The translations under genes were made by a program, and so were the position numbers. Below, one piece after another: positions 17,495 to 28,447 of a DNA stretch of 64,000 nt. This DNA is from Mycolicibacterium porcinum (GTDB taxonomy: Bacteria; Actinomycetota; Actinomycetes; Mycobacteriales; Mycobacteriaceae), in contig MSTD01000002.1 in the NCBI GenBank assembly GCA_001942045.1, positions 1 through 64,000 of the forward strand. Direction: 5' to 3'. Position 1 is the first letter of the stretch. Each line of letters begins with the position of its first letter. The notes beneath the pieces are model-generated. The model was not told where the DNA came from, ran no database searches, and saw only the letters and a list, made by a program, of their open reading frames with translations.

Positions 17495-18166
17495 TCAGGG
17501 CCGGTCCACCACTCCGTCGACGGCGGCCTTCGCCGCGGCCAGTACGTCCACCGGATGGTCCGCGAACCGCCGCGCCCAGGCCAACGCCTCGTCGTAGACG
17601 TGGTCGGGTGCCACCATCTGGTCGATCAGCCCGAGTTCCAGCGCCTCCTCGGCGCCGACGAACCGGCCGCTGAACACCAGTTCCTTGGCCTTGCTGGTTC
17701 CGATGACCTGGGCCAGCCGGGCACCGCCGCCGGCGCGGGGCGCCAGGCCGGCCAGTATCTCGGTTGATCCGAACTTGACGTTGTCGCCGCTGACCCGCCA
17801 GTCGGCGGCCATCGCCAGGCTCAGGCCGCTGCCCAGCGCGTAGCCGGTGATCGCGGCCACGGTGGGCTTGGGGATGGCGGCCACGGCCTCGATGCACTGC
17901 CGTAGCGCGGCGTCCGCGGCGGCGGCCTCGCCGGTGTTCAGCGTGCGCAGCTCAGGAACGTCGTCACCGGCGCAGAAGATCTCATGCCCGCCGTAGAGGA
18001 TCACCGCCGAGATGTCGGGGCGCTCGCCCAGCTCGTGGGCCGCGGCGATCACCTCGCGGTACATCTGCCGGGTCAGGGCGTTGGTGGGCGGTCGCGACAG
18101 CATCAGGGTGCCGACGCGGTCCTGCTCCGGCGTTACCCCGGTGATCGCGCTGACGAACTCTCTCAC
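17495..18166 (-). CDS. echA17: Enoyl-CoA hydratase/isomerase family, C-terminally short
   Basis: A 223-residue crotonase-fold protein matching EchA17 (Rv3039c) by sequence and position. The oxyanion-hole motifs are present: [15 protein letters not shown] and [22 protein letters not shown]. It stops at DGVVDRP, about 30 residues before the family's usual end, so the last helix that normally covers a neighbouring subunit's active site is missing. The start is a GTG overlapping the Nudix stop (GTGA). The enzyme may still fold; activity is uncertain. Confidence 0.87.
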   Translation of the reverse strand: MREFVSAITGVTPEQDRVGTLMLSRPPTNALTRQMYREVIAAAHELGERPDISAVILYGGHEIFCAGDDVPELRTLNTGEAAAADAALRQCIEAVAAIPKPTVAAITGYALGSGLSLAMAADWRVSGDNVKFGSTEILAGLAPRAGGGARLAQVIGTSKAKELVFSGRFVGAEEALELGLIDQMVAPDHVYDEALAWARRFADHPVDVLAAAKAAVDGVVDRP

Positions 18167-19068
18167 CGGACAGATTCCCCGCTCGCCGGGCCGCGGCCGA
18201 GAGGCGCCCGGTGATTCCTCGCCGCGTTGTAGCGGCCGCTGTCGAAGAACTCGATCTGCCAGCTCCCCTCACCGAGGGAGAGATTGGGTTCGGTGGCGAC
18301 GATCTTGCGTTCGGTCGCCAGCACGTCGGCGACGGAGCGGCCGGCCAGGGAATTGAGTTGCGTCCAGGTCGGGGGCAGCAGGAACGAGTTGCCTTGTTCG
18401 AAGTCGTCGAGCCCGGCCTGGGGGGTACTCCAGAAGGCCTGGTCGGTTTCGGTGTTGTCGCCGTCGGCCCGCTGGCCTTCGGGCAGTGCGCCGACGAAGA
18501 AGAAGGTGTCGTAGCGCCGGGTCCGTTCCTCTTTCGGCGTGATCCAGTTGTCCCACGGCCGCAGCAGGTCGGCGCGCAACACGAGTTTCTCGTCCCGCAG
18601 GAAATCGGCGAAGGACAGCGAGTGGTTGGCCAGGGCCGCGCGGGCTTCGCCGTACACCGAGGCGTCGGACACGATGCCGTCCGGATTGTCGGCCGGTCCG
18701 GCGAACAACACGCCGGACTCCTCGAAGGTCTCGCGAGCCGCTGCGCACACCAACGCCTCGGCCAGCCCGGTGTCCACGCCGAGTCGCTGTGCCCACCAGT
18801 CTGGTTTCGGACCGAACCAGGCGATGTCGGCGTTGCGGTCGCGGTCGTCGACTCCCCCGCCCGGGAACACCATCACCCCGGCCACGAACTCCATCGCGGC
18901 GTGCCTGCGCATCATGAAGACTTCGATCGACTCGGCGGCGTCGCGGATCAGCATCACCGTCGCAGCCGGACGCGGCACCAGTGGATCGGTTCCGGTCGGC
19001 TCCTCGGGCAAGCCCTCGTCGGTGCCTGTCGGCTCCTCGGGCAAGCCCTCGTCGGTCGTTGTGCTCAT
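18163..19068 (-). CDS. Nudix hydrolase (Rv3040c type)
   Basis: A 301-residue Nudix protein of the NUDT7/NUDT19-like (CoA-pyrophosphatase-like) type. The Nudix box is split: FPGGGVDD near residue 70 and [13 protein letters not shown] about 40 residues later, with an insertion between. A 33-bp tandem duplication at the N-terminus gives two copies of [15 protein letters not shown] overlap upstream and GTGA overlap downstream tie it to the ABC ATPase and echA17. The substrate may be an acyl-CoA or nucleotide diphosphate derivative. Confidence 0.88.
   Translation of the reverse strand: MSTTTDEGLPEEPTGTDEGLPEEPTGTDPLVPRPAATVMLIRDAAESIEVFMMRRHAAMEFVAGVMVFPGGGVDDRDRNADIAWFGPKPDWWAQRLGVDTGLAEALVCAAARETFEESGVLFAGPADNPDGIVSDASVYGEARAALANHSLSFADFLRDEKLVLRADLLRPWDNWITPKEERTRRYDTFFFVGALPEGQRADGDNTETDQAFWSTPQAGLDDFEQGNSFLLPPTWTQLNSLAGRSVADVLATERKIVATEPNLSLGEGSWQIEFFDSGRYNAARNHRAPLGRGPASGESVR
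18995..19056. repeat. 33-bp tandem duplication inside the Nudix gene
   Basis: Two copies of a 33-bp unit; 29 bases are identical between 18995-19023 and 19028-19056. It encodes the acidic, proline-containing peptide [11 protein letters not shown] twice near the N-terminus. The reading frame is kept, so it only lengthens a likely disordered leader. Confidence 0.85.
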
Positions 19069-19934
19069 TCGCGCCTCCTGTGCGCCGCTCGGCTCCTGGT
19101 TCGCCGGGCGAAGTAGCGCCCGTCGATCACGTCCAGCGCGATCGACTGACCGAACGCCTTGGACAGGTTCTCAGCAGTCAACACCTCGGTCAGCAGACCC
19201 GAGGCAACTGCCCTGCCTTCCGACAGGATCAGCGCGTGGCTGAAACCGACCGGAATCTCCTCGACATGATGGGTGACCAGCACCATGGCCGGCGCATCGG
19301 GATCGGCGGCCAGATCGGTCAAGCGGGCCACCAGCTCTTCGCGACCCCCGAGGTCGAGGCCCGCCGCGGGTTCGTCGAGCAGCAGGAGTTCGGGGTCGGT
19401 CATCAGCGAGCGGGCGATCAACACCCGCTTGCGTTCGCCTTCCGACAACGTCCCGTAGGTCCGCTCGGCGAGGTGTTCGGCGCCGACGCTCTCCAGCATG
19501 TCGATGGCCTGGGCGTAGTCGATGTCCTCGTAGTCCTCGCGCCAGCGGCCCAGCACGGCGTAGCCGGCCGACACCACCAGATCGCGCACCACCTCGGTGT
19601 CCGGGATTCGCTGTGACAGCGCTGAGCTGCTCAGGCCGACGCGGGCCCGCAGCTCGGACATGTCGGTGCGGCCCAACCGTTCGCCGAGCACGTACGCCGT
19701 GCCCGACGACGGATGCTCGGTGGCGGCGGCGATCCGCAGCAGTGAGGTCTTTCCGGCTCCGTTGGGGCCGATCACCACCCAGCGTTCGTCGAGTTCGACG
19801 GTCCAGGTGATGGGACCGACCAGAGTGTTGCCGCCGCGCCGCAGGCTCACCCTGGCGAAGTCGATCAACAGGTCGGGGTCGGTTCCGTCTTCGTCATCGC
19901 TGATTGTCGAGTCGGTGCGTTCCCCTGAGGCCAC
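19065..19934 (-). CDS. ABC transporter ATP-binding protein (Rv3041c type)
   Basis: A 289-residue stand-alone ABC ATPase. Walker A is GPNGAGKT, the signature LSEGERKRV, Walker B LLLLDEPAAGLDL, and the switch His lies in LVTHHVEEI. No permease gene is adjacent; the family (Rv3041c) is usually found alone. The start is GTG at 19934; this keeps the family's conserved acidic leader (DPDLLIDF) but makes the gene overlap the upstream YczE coding region by 70 bp. It is coupled by ATGA to the Nudix gene. Confidence 0.9.
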   Translation of the reverse strand: MASGERTDSTISDDEDGTDPDLLIDFARVSLRRGGNTLVGPITWTVELDERWVVIGPNGAGKTSLLRIAAATEHPSSGTAYVLGERLGRTDMSELRARVGLSSSALSQRIPDTEVVRDLVVSAGYAVLGRWREDYEDIDYAQAIDMLESVGAEHLAERTYGTLSEGERKRVLIARSLMTDPELLLLDEPAAGLDLGGREELVARLTDLAADPDAPAMVLVTHHVEEIPVGFSHALILSEGRAVASGLLTEVLTAENLSKAFGQSIALDVIDGRYFARRTRSRAAHRRRE

Positions 19935-20581
19935 TCGCTCATCGTAGTGACCGGTTCCCGATCCGCTCGGGCACGCCCGCCGCTGAAATCGTGGAACAGC
20001 AGTGCCCGTGGGGTCAGCCGCAGGAACAGCTGCACGAGCGGCCCGATCCCGAACGCGTAGACGACCGTGCCGATCCCAACGGTGCCGCCCAACAGTGCGC
20101 CCACGGCCAGCACGGTCGCCTCAATTCCGGTGCGCACCAGCCGCACCGACCATCCGGTGCGGGCGACGAGTCCGGTCATCAGGCCGTCGCGCGGTCCTGG
20201 GCCCAGGCCGGCGCCGATGTAGAGCACAGTGCTGATCGCGTTGAGCACGACCGCGCCGACCATCATCGCGATGCGCACCGGCATCGCCGACGGCGCGGGC
20301 AGCACCGCGAGGGTGGCGTCGACGGTGACCGCGATGACGATGACGTTGGCGACGGTCCCGATTCCGGGCCGGTTCCGCAGCGGGATCCAGGCCAGCAGGA
20401 CGACGACGCCGACGACGGCCGAGGCCATGCCCAGGCTCAGCGGGGTGTGCCGGGTCAGGCCCTGGTGGAACACGTCCCACGGGTCGAGGCCCAGTCCGGC
20501 GCGCACCATCATCGCCATCGACGCGCCGTAGCCGCACAGACCGATCAGGAGCAGGGCACCGCGGGTGAGCGCCGTCCTCAT
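19865..20581 (-). CDS. YczE/YyaS-family integral membrane protein
   Basis: A 238-residue protein with about five transmembrane helices, for example GALLLIGLCGYGASMAMMVRAG, and the family's GLDPWDVFHQGL loop and YIGAGLGPGPRDGLMTGL repeat. The YczE family is of unknown transport function and in actinobacteria is often paired with a MocR-type YczR regulator, which is encoded divergently here. The C-terminal 23 codons overlap the ABC ATPase gene. It starts four bases into the stop of a 48-residue ORF (ATGA). Confidence 0.87.
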   Translation of the reverse strand: MRTALTRGALLLIGLCGYGASMAMMVRAGLGLDPWDVFHQGLTRHTPLSLGMASAVVGVVVLLAWIPLRNRPGIGTVANVIVIAVTVDATLAVLPAPSAMPVRIAMMVGAVVLNAISTVLYIGAGLGPGPRDGLMTGLVARTGWSVRLVRTGIEATVLAVGALLGGTVGIGTVVYAFGIGPLVQLFLRLTPRALLFHDFSGGRARADREPVTTMSEWPQGNAPTRQSAMTKTEPTPTC

Positions 20582-20724
20582 GCGTGGTCGGGGAATCGGA
20601 CGCGGATGGCGTCGAGCTCGCTACGCACCCGGCGGGCGTCCACATCGCAGTCACCGGCGTAGTTGCCGGTGTCGTACACGCGGCGGAGATTCTCCGCCAA
20701 TCGGGAAATCCAGTTCCGTGCCAT
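20578..20724 (-). CDS. 48-residue hypothetical protein coupled to YczE
   Basis: A short gene starting MARNWISRLAENLRRVYDTG and ending RFPDHA. It has an amphipathic, Arg-rich first half and no Cys pair or membrane segment. Support comes from the ATGA overlap with yczE and from its position as first gene after the divergent promoter. An alternative ATG at 20757 would add 11 residues. No family is recognised. Confidence 0.6.
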   Translation of the reverse strand: MARNWISRLAENLRRVYDTGNYAGDCDVDARRVRSELDAIRVRFPDHA

Positions 20725-20763
20725 GCAGCCATGATCTCGACCATGTGGCTTGCTCATCAATAT

Positions 20764-20781
20764 CCAGTTGGCACATACTGG
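20764..20781. promoter_or_regulatory. Candidate YczR operator
   Basis: Inverted repeat CCAGT-N8-ACTGG immediately before the ATG (20789) of the MocR-type regulator and in the short divergent gap to the 48-residue ORF and yczE. The position suits autoregulation plus control of yczE. It was recognised only by symmetry. Confidence 0.4.
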
Positions 20782-20788
20782 CCTTATT

Positions 20789-22228
20789 ATGTCGACGGAT
20801 ATGGCCGCACGCGCCCTCGATGTGGATCTTCTGACCCGCGAGCTCGGCAACTGGCGCACGTCCAGCCAAAGTGGCCCCGCCTATCTCGGCCTGGCCGACG
20901 CCATCCGGCTGCTGATCGTGGACGGCCGGGTGCCGGTGGGGTCGCGCATTCCCAGCGAACGGGCGCTGGCCGAGTCGCTGCGGGTGTCGCGCACCACGGT
21001 GACCGCGGCCTTCGCCCAGCTACGCGAGGACGGATACCTCCACGCCCGGCGCGGCGCCCGCAGCGTCACCGCCCTGCCTGCCGCCGGCCACATCGAGGCC
21101 GACGCCACCACGCCGACGGTCAGCCTGGCCGCCGCCGCGCTGTCCGCGCCCGGCACCGCCGTGCTGGACGCATTCGCCGACGCCGCCCGCGACATCGCAC
21201 CGTATCTGCGCGAGCCCGGCCACGAACTGATGGGCGTCGGGCCGCTGCGTGCAGCGATCGCCGAAAGATATTGCGACAGAGGGCTACCCACCGAACCGAG
21301 CCAGATCATGGTGACCAGCGGAGCCCAGCATGCGATCGGGCTCATCCTGGCCAGCCACACCCAGCCCGGTGACCGGGTGCTCGTCGAGCAACCCACCTAT
21401 CACGGTGCGCTGTCGGCCATCTCGACCGCGGGAGCCCGCGCGGTCCCGGTCGCGCTCGCCGAGGACGGCTGGGAACTCGACGCCGTGCAGGCCGCGTTGC
21501 GCCAGCTGGCACCGAGCCTGGCCTACCTGGTTCCCGACAGCCACAATCCGACCGGGTTCACCATGCCTGCGGCCGAACGAAAGCGGTTGGGGCAGATCAT
21601 CTCCGACACCCGCACCCGCACCATCGTCGACGAGTCGATCGTCGACATGTGGATCGACGAGGCGCCGCCCGAGCCGCTGGCGGCTTCGGTGCCCCGCACC
21701 GACCTGGTGTTGACCATCGGGTCGATGTCGAAATCATTCTGGGGCGGGCTGCGGGTCGGCTGGATTCGCGCCGAGCGCGGCACCCTGGCCACCATCGCCG
21801 CGATCCGGCCTTCGGTGGACCTCGGTACCCCGATCCTCGAACAACTCGCCGCGGCGAAACTGCTCGCGATGCGCGCCGCGGTGCTGCCGGAACGGCGCGA
21901 GATCATCCGCGCCCGCCGCGAGTTCCTGGTGGCGCTTCTGGCGCGTGAGCTTCCGGACTGGCAGCCCGGGCACGGCCGCGGCGGGATGTCGCTGTGGGTG
22001 AAGCTGCCGGCGCCGATGAGCACGGCGTTGTCGGCAGCCGCGATGCGGCTGGGTCTGGATGTGCCCGCGGGTCCGCGATTCGGTGTGGACGGCACGCTGG
22101 AGCGGTTCATCCGGCTCCCCTACGCGCTGCCGGAGGCCGAACTCGAAGCGGCCGTGCAGCTGTTGGTGCGGGCCTGGCACAGCATCACCGGCACGCTCAG
22201 CGCGCAGCCGCAGACACTGGTGGTCTAG
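20789..22228 (+). CDS. MocR/PdxR-type GntR regulator with aminotransferase domain (YczR-like)
   Basis: A 479-residue fusion of an N-terminal GntR winged helix (GSRIPSERALAESLRVSRTTVTAAFAQLREDGYL, about residues 40-75) and a fold-type I aminotransferase domain. The PLP lysine is in IGSMSKSFWGGLRVGWIRA, with the DSHNPTGF and upstream QPTYHG motifs. It should bind PLP or a PLP adduct and regulate the divergent yczE unit. The ATG at 20789 is preferred to one at 20750 because it gives a normal N-terminus. Vitamin B6 synthase genes are not nearby, so a PdxR role is less likely than the YczR subgroup. Confidence 0.88.
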   Translation: MSTDMAARALDVDLLTRELGNWRTSSQSGPAYLGLADAIRLLIVDGRVPVGSRIPSERALAESLRVSRTTVTAAFAQLREDGYLHARRGARSVTALPAAGHIEADATTPTVSLAAAALSAPGTAVLDAFADAARDIAPYLREPGHELMGVGPLRAAIAERYCDRGLPTEPSQIMVTSGAQHAIGLILASHTQPGDRVLVEQPTYHGALSAISTAGARAVPVALAEDGWELDAVQAALRQLAPSLAYLVPDSHNPTGFTMPAAERKRLGQIISDTRTRTIVDESIVDMWIDEAPPEPLAASVPRTDLVLTIGSMSKSFWGGLRVGWIRAERGTLATIAAIRPSVDLGTPILEQLAAAKLLAMRAAVLPERREIIRARREFLVALLARELPDWQPGHGRGGMSLWVKLPAPMSTALSAAAMRLGLDVPAGPRFGVDGTLERFIRLPYALPEAELEAAVQLLVRAWHSITGTLSAQPQTLVV

Positions 22229-22233
22229 TCAGA

Positions 22234-22542
22234 TCAAGGCTGCTGCGACATCGCGTAGCAGGTGCTGTAGTGCTCGATGGTGCACGGGATTCCGTTCACC
22301 GTCGGCAGCTGGCCGGGCTGGTTCGTGATGTTGGTTCCCCCGGCGCTGGGCGCCATCACCGGCGGTGCCACCGCGCCCATCCCGCCACCGGACGAACCGG
22401 CCACACACACGCCCTCGAACTTGGTCTGGACGGTGCCCGACGGGCATCGCTTGGCCTCGGCAGGGGCCGCGACCGCCAACTGGCCCAGGACTGCTGCCAC
22501 GGCGAACGCGCCAACCACGACCGTGTGCTTCAGGTTCGCCAT
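22234..22542 (-). CDS. Small secreted cysteine-containing protein
   Basis: A 102-residue protein with a clear signal peptide (KHTVVVGAFAVAAVLGQLAVAAPAEA). The mature part has four Cys (KRCPSG, GVCVAG, IPCTIEHY, STCYAM), suggesting two disulfides, and a Gly/Ala/Pro-rich centre. It converges on the MocR-type gene with 5 bases between stops. No family is recognised; a similar small secreted Cys/Pro protein lies at 55516. Confidence 0.78.
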   Translation of the reverse strand: MANLKHTVVVGAFAVAAVLGQLAVAAPAEAKRCPSGTVQTKFEGVCVAGSSGGGMGAVAPPVMAPSAGGTNITNQPGQLPTVNGIPCTIEHYSTCYAMSQQP

Positions 22543-22586
22543 GGCCCCACCCTACTTCAGGGGCTGACGGTTCACCCGTCACGGTC

Positions 22587-25649
<3,063 letters not shown>

Positions 25650-25777
25650 CTAACGCTCCCGACGGTCTGTCCGCCCCTGGGTCCTACAAAGTGTCGTACT
25701 GCGCGGCGGCCTGGCGTCCCATCTTTCGGCTGCGAGGCCCTGACCAGCGACGGAGCCGCGAATGTTACGGTCGCCCG

Positions 25778-26860
25778 GTGCTGACCAACCGACCCCGCGC
25801 CGCCGTCGCGGTGATCGCCGCGGCCGCGACCCTCGCGAGCGGGTGCGGCTCCGCCGAGCAGACGCAGCAGGCGCAGACGTCGATGACCACCAGCGTCACC
25901 AAGATCGCCGACGCCGGAGTGCTGGGTAATCAGCGCCGCCCCGACGAATCGTGCGCGGCCGAACCGGCCGCCGCCGACCAGTCGGCGCGCCAGGTCCGCA
26001 ATGCCCGAGGCGGCGGAGCCGACAGCTCGGATATCTCAGAGTCCACCGAGGTCCGCGGGGACCCGCAGCGCATCGTGGCACTGTCCGGCGACCAATTGGA
26101 CGCGTTGTGCGCGCTGGGCCTGCAGTCCCGCATCGTCGCCGCCGCGCTTCCGGACGGCGCGTCCGAGCAGCCCTCCTATCTGGGCGCCGTCGTGCACGGT
26201 GTCGCCCCGGCCGGTTCGCGGACGACGCCGGACCTCGACGCCGTCAAGGCGGCCAACCCGGAGCTGATCCTAGGCTCGGCCACCATCACGCCGTCCTCGT
26301 TCGGCGCGTTGTCGGCGATCGCCCCGACCGTGTTCACCGGAGCGCCGGGTGCCGGCTGGCGCGACACGTTGCGCGCCGTCGGTGAGGCGACGGGACGCAA
26401 GGACGCCGCCGACGACCTGATCGCGAAGTTCGACGACGCGGCCCGCGACACCGGAGCACAGAATGACGCCGCGCATTTCCAGGCCTCGGTGGTGCAGCTG
26501 ACCGAGAACACTGTCCGGGTCTACGGCGCCGACACCTTCCCCGGCAGCGTGCTGGCCGCGGTGGGCTTGGATCGCCCTGCCGCGCAACGGTTTACCGACA
26601 AGCCCTACCAGGAGCTCAGCACCACCGACGCCGATTACCGGATCGCCGACGCAGACATCGTCTACGTCTCGTTCGCGTCGGCGGCGGCCAGGGACAAGGC
26701 ACCCAAGATCCTGGAGAGCCCGGCCTGGCGAGCCCTGTCGGCGACCAAGGACAACCGGGTGTTCGTGGTGAACAACGAGGTCTGGCAGACCGGGCAGAAC
26801 ATCGTCGCCGCCCGCGGCATCCTCGATGACCTGCGTTGGGTGAACGCCCCGATCAACTGA
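25778..26860 (+). CDS. fecB: Iron(III)-dicitrate/siderophore-binding lipoprotein
   Basis: A 360-residue periplasmic-binding-protein lipoprotein matching FecB (Rv3044) in length and position, divergent from ctaD. The lipobox is LASGC near residue 23. The mature domain has the class III binding-protein layout, with RIVALSGDQLDALCALGL and TPDLDAVKAANPELILGS as typical segments. The start is GTG at 25778; the longer frame upstream is antisense to ctaD. No permease gene is adjacent. The 3' end overlaps the convergent dioxygenase gene by 8 bp. Confidence 0.92.
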   Translation: MLTNRPRAAVAVIAAAATLASGCGSAEQTQQAQTSMTTSVTKIADAGVLGNQRRPDESCAAEPAAADQSARQVRNARGGGADSSDISESTEVRGDPQRIVALSGDQLDALCALGLQSRIVAAALPDGASEQPSYLGAVVHGVAPAGSRTTPDLDAVKAANPELILGSATITPSSFGALSAIAPTVFTGAPGAGWRDTLRAVGEATGRKDAADDLIAKFDDAARDTGAQNDAAHFQASVVQLTENTVRVYGADTFPGSVLAAVGLDRPAAQRFTDKPYQELSTTDADYRIADADIVYVSFASAAARDKAPKILESPAWRALSATKDNRVFVVNNEVWQTGQNIVAARGILDDLRWVNAPIN

Positions 26861-27917
26861 TCCGGCCGTCGACTCCGTGCACGGCCTGCTGACCGAACTG
26901 ACCGGTGGCCAATGACCCGTCGGGTAGCACCAACTCCCCGGCCTGCATGCGGCGGCGCAGGTAGGCGAACGTCTGCGCGGTCTGGGCGAACAGGTGCTCG
27001 CCTGCGCGCAGTGCCGGGCGCTGCGGCCCGTCGCCGGCGACGAATCGAGGCAGCGGTTTCACCTCGGTGTGATAGTCGACGTTGAAGAACAACGGGAACG
27101 AGTAGCGCTCCTCGGCCACCCGGCGCACGCGGTGACTGGTCGCCACGAATGCCCCGTTTGTCCACAGTTCGAGCAGATCCCCGATGTTGACGACGAATGT
27201 CCCGTCCACCGGGGGGACATCGATCCACTCGCCGGCGCCGTTGAGCACCTCCAGACCCGGCGCGGTGGGTTTGAGCAGCGTGAAGCACTCGTAGTCGGTG
27301 TGCGCACCGATGCCCTGGGCGTCCTCCGCGTCGGGGTTGAACGGGTAGTGCATCAGCCGCAATTGACTGGGGGTCTTGGTGGCATGCCGGGAGAACACCT
27401 CGGGGTCTTCGCCGAGCGCCACCGCGAACGCCCACAACAGTTGCCTGCCGACGCCGATCACCGCCTGGTAGTACGCCGTCACCGCCTCGGCGAATCCGGG
27501 GAGATCGGGCCAGGTGTTCGGTCCGAGCATCGGGTTGCCCGCCAGGTGGTCGGGGTCGTCGTCGGGCAGGTCCAGCGCGGTGTCGAAGGCTTCTTTGAGG
27601 TCGGGCGGGCTGTCGGATTCGAGGCCCTCCTCCCCCACCGGCACGTAACCCCGATGGCACTGTGACAGCCCGATGTAGCTGCGCATCTTCTCTTCCAGCG
27701 GCAGCGCGAAGAACTCCTTCGTTGCGACGAGCATCCGCTCGAACGTCGACTCGTCGATGCCTGACCCGCTGATATAGAAGAATCCGACTTCTCGTGCCGC
27801 GGCGCCGATCTCGGCGGCGACCCGTTCCCGTTCCTCCCGCTGTTCCGAACGCAGCCCGCTGATGTCGATGACCGGCACGGAGTTGAACGCCGCCAACGAC
27901 GATGCATTGCCACTCAC
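26853..27917 (-). CDS. Isopenicillin-N-synthase-like 2-oxoglutarate/Fe(II) dioxygenase
   Basis: A 354-residue member of the IPNS/DIOX family. The N-terminal DIOX_N segment (VPVIDISGL, EVGFFYISGSGID) and the C-terminal jelly roll are complete. Iron ligands are His206 and Asp208 (GAHTDYE) and His262 (TSHRV); Arg271 and Ser273 (RYSF) would bind 2-oxoglutarate. It is the last gene of the ureide operon, with an ATGA overlap to the preceding gene. Thymine-7-hydroxylase belongs to the same superfamily, so oxidation of a nucleobase, hydantoin or ureide is plausible but inferred only from context. Confidence 0.88.
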   Translation of the reverse strand: MSGNASSLAAFNSVPVIDISGLRSEQREERERVAAEIGAAAREVGFFYISGSGIDESTFERMLVATKEFFALPLEEKMRSYIGLSQCHRGYVPVGEEGLESDSPPDLKEAFDTALDLPDDDPDHLAGNPMLGPNTWPDLPGFAEAVTAYYQAVIGVGRQLLWAFAVALGEDPEVFSRHATKTPSQLRLMHYPFNPDAEDAQGIGAHTDYECFTLLKPTAPGLEVLNGAGEWIDVPPVDGTFVVNIGDLLELWTNGAFVATSHRVRRVAEERYSFPLFFNVDYHTEVKPLPRFVAGDGPQRPALRAGEHLFAQTAQTFAYLRRRMQAGELVLPDGSLATGQFGQQAVHGVDGRIS

Positions 27918-28447
27918 AGATCCACTGTCCCTTCACTTCGTTCCACGACCCAGCGCACGCCGTTGGCCTGGATCTGCTTGCGTTCCAGATCGATTGCGAG
28001 CGCGGCCCATCGCGGCCCGCCCACCGTGTCGATCACCACGTCACCGGCGCCGAGCCACCCGAAGGCCGGGCCGACGCGGACCAGGATGGCCTGGGCACCG
28101 TCGGGTGCCCGCAGGAACACTCCGCCGCGCGGAGTGGTCGGGCCGGGGTCACGCACCCAGTGTTCGACGTAGTCCTCGTGCACCCCGGTCTCGATCAGAG
28201 TTTGCCCGTCCCAACGCATATCGCCCTCGTCGGGAACCGGACCCGACGGCTCGAGCTCGACGTCACGCCGCCAGGAGAAGACCGTGCCGCGCTGGCTGAG
28301 CTCACCGCCGAAGCCACGGGAGTCGACGTACGCGCTGCCGGCCTGCAACCACGTGACACCGGCATCGGTGTCGCGCGATCCGTCGGCCTCGATGAGTAGC
28401 GTGCGCCGCCACAGTCCGGAGCACTCTTCGGCCATGACCTGGTTCAC
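27914..28447 (-). CDS. Unrecognised 177-residue protein of the ureide operon
   Basis: The gene begins at a GTG inside the allantoicase stop (GTGA) and ends with an ATGA overlap to the dioxygenase, so it is clearly part of the operon. The sequence (GLWRRTLLIEADGSRDT, WLQAGSAYVDSRG, YVEHWVRDP, C-terminal AIDLERKQIQANGVRWVVE) looks all-beta, with lipocalin- or HRI1-like spacing of Trp and Tyr, and has no catalytic motif I know. It does not resemble ureidoglycolate lyase AllA, which would be expected at this pathway step. It may be a ligand-binding or catalytic beta-barrel. Confidence 0.8.
   Translation of the reverse strand: MNQVMAEECSGLWRRTLLIEADGSRDTDAGVTWLQAGSAYVDSRGFGGELSQRGTVFSWRRDVELEPSGPVPDEGDMRWDGQTLIETGVHEDYVEHWVRDPGPTTPRGGVFLRAPDGAQAILVRVGPAFGWLGAGDVVIDTVGGPRWAALAIDLERKQIQANGVRWVVERSEGTVDL

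Noticed and set aside
27914..28447. Calling the 177-residue protein ureidoglycolate lyase
   Set aside because: Expected by pathway position, but none of the AllA sequence features I know are visible.
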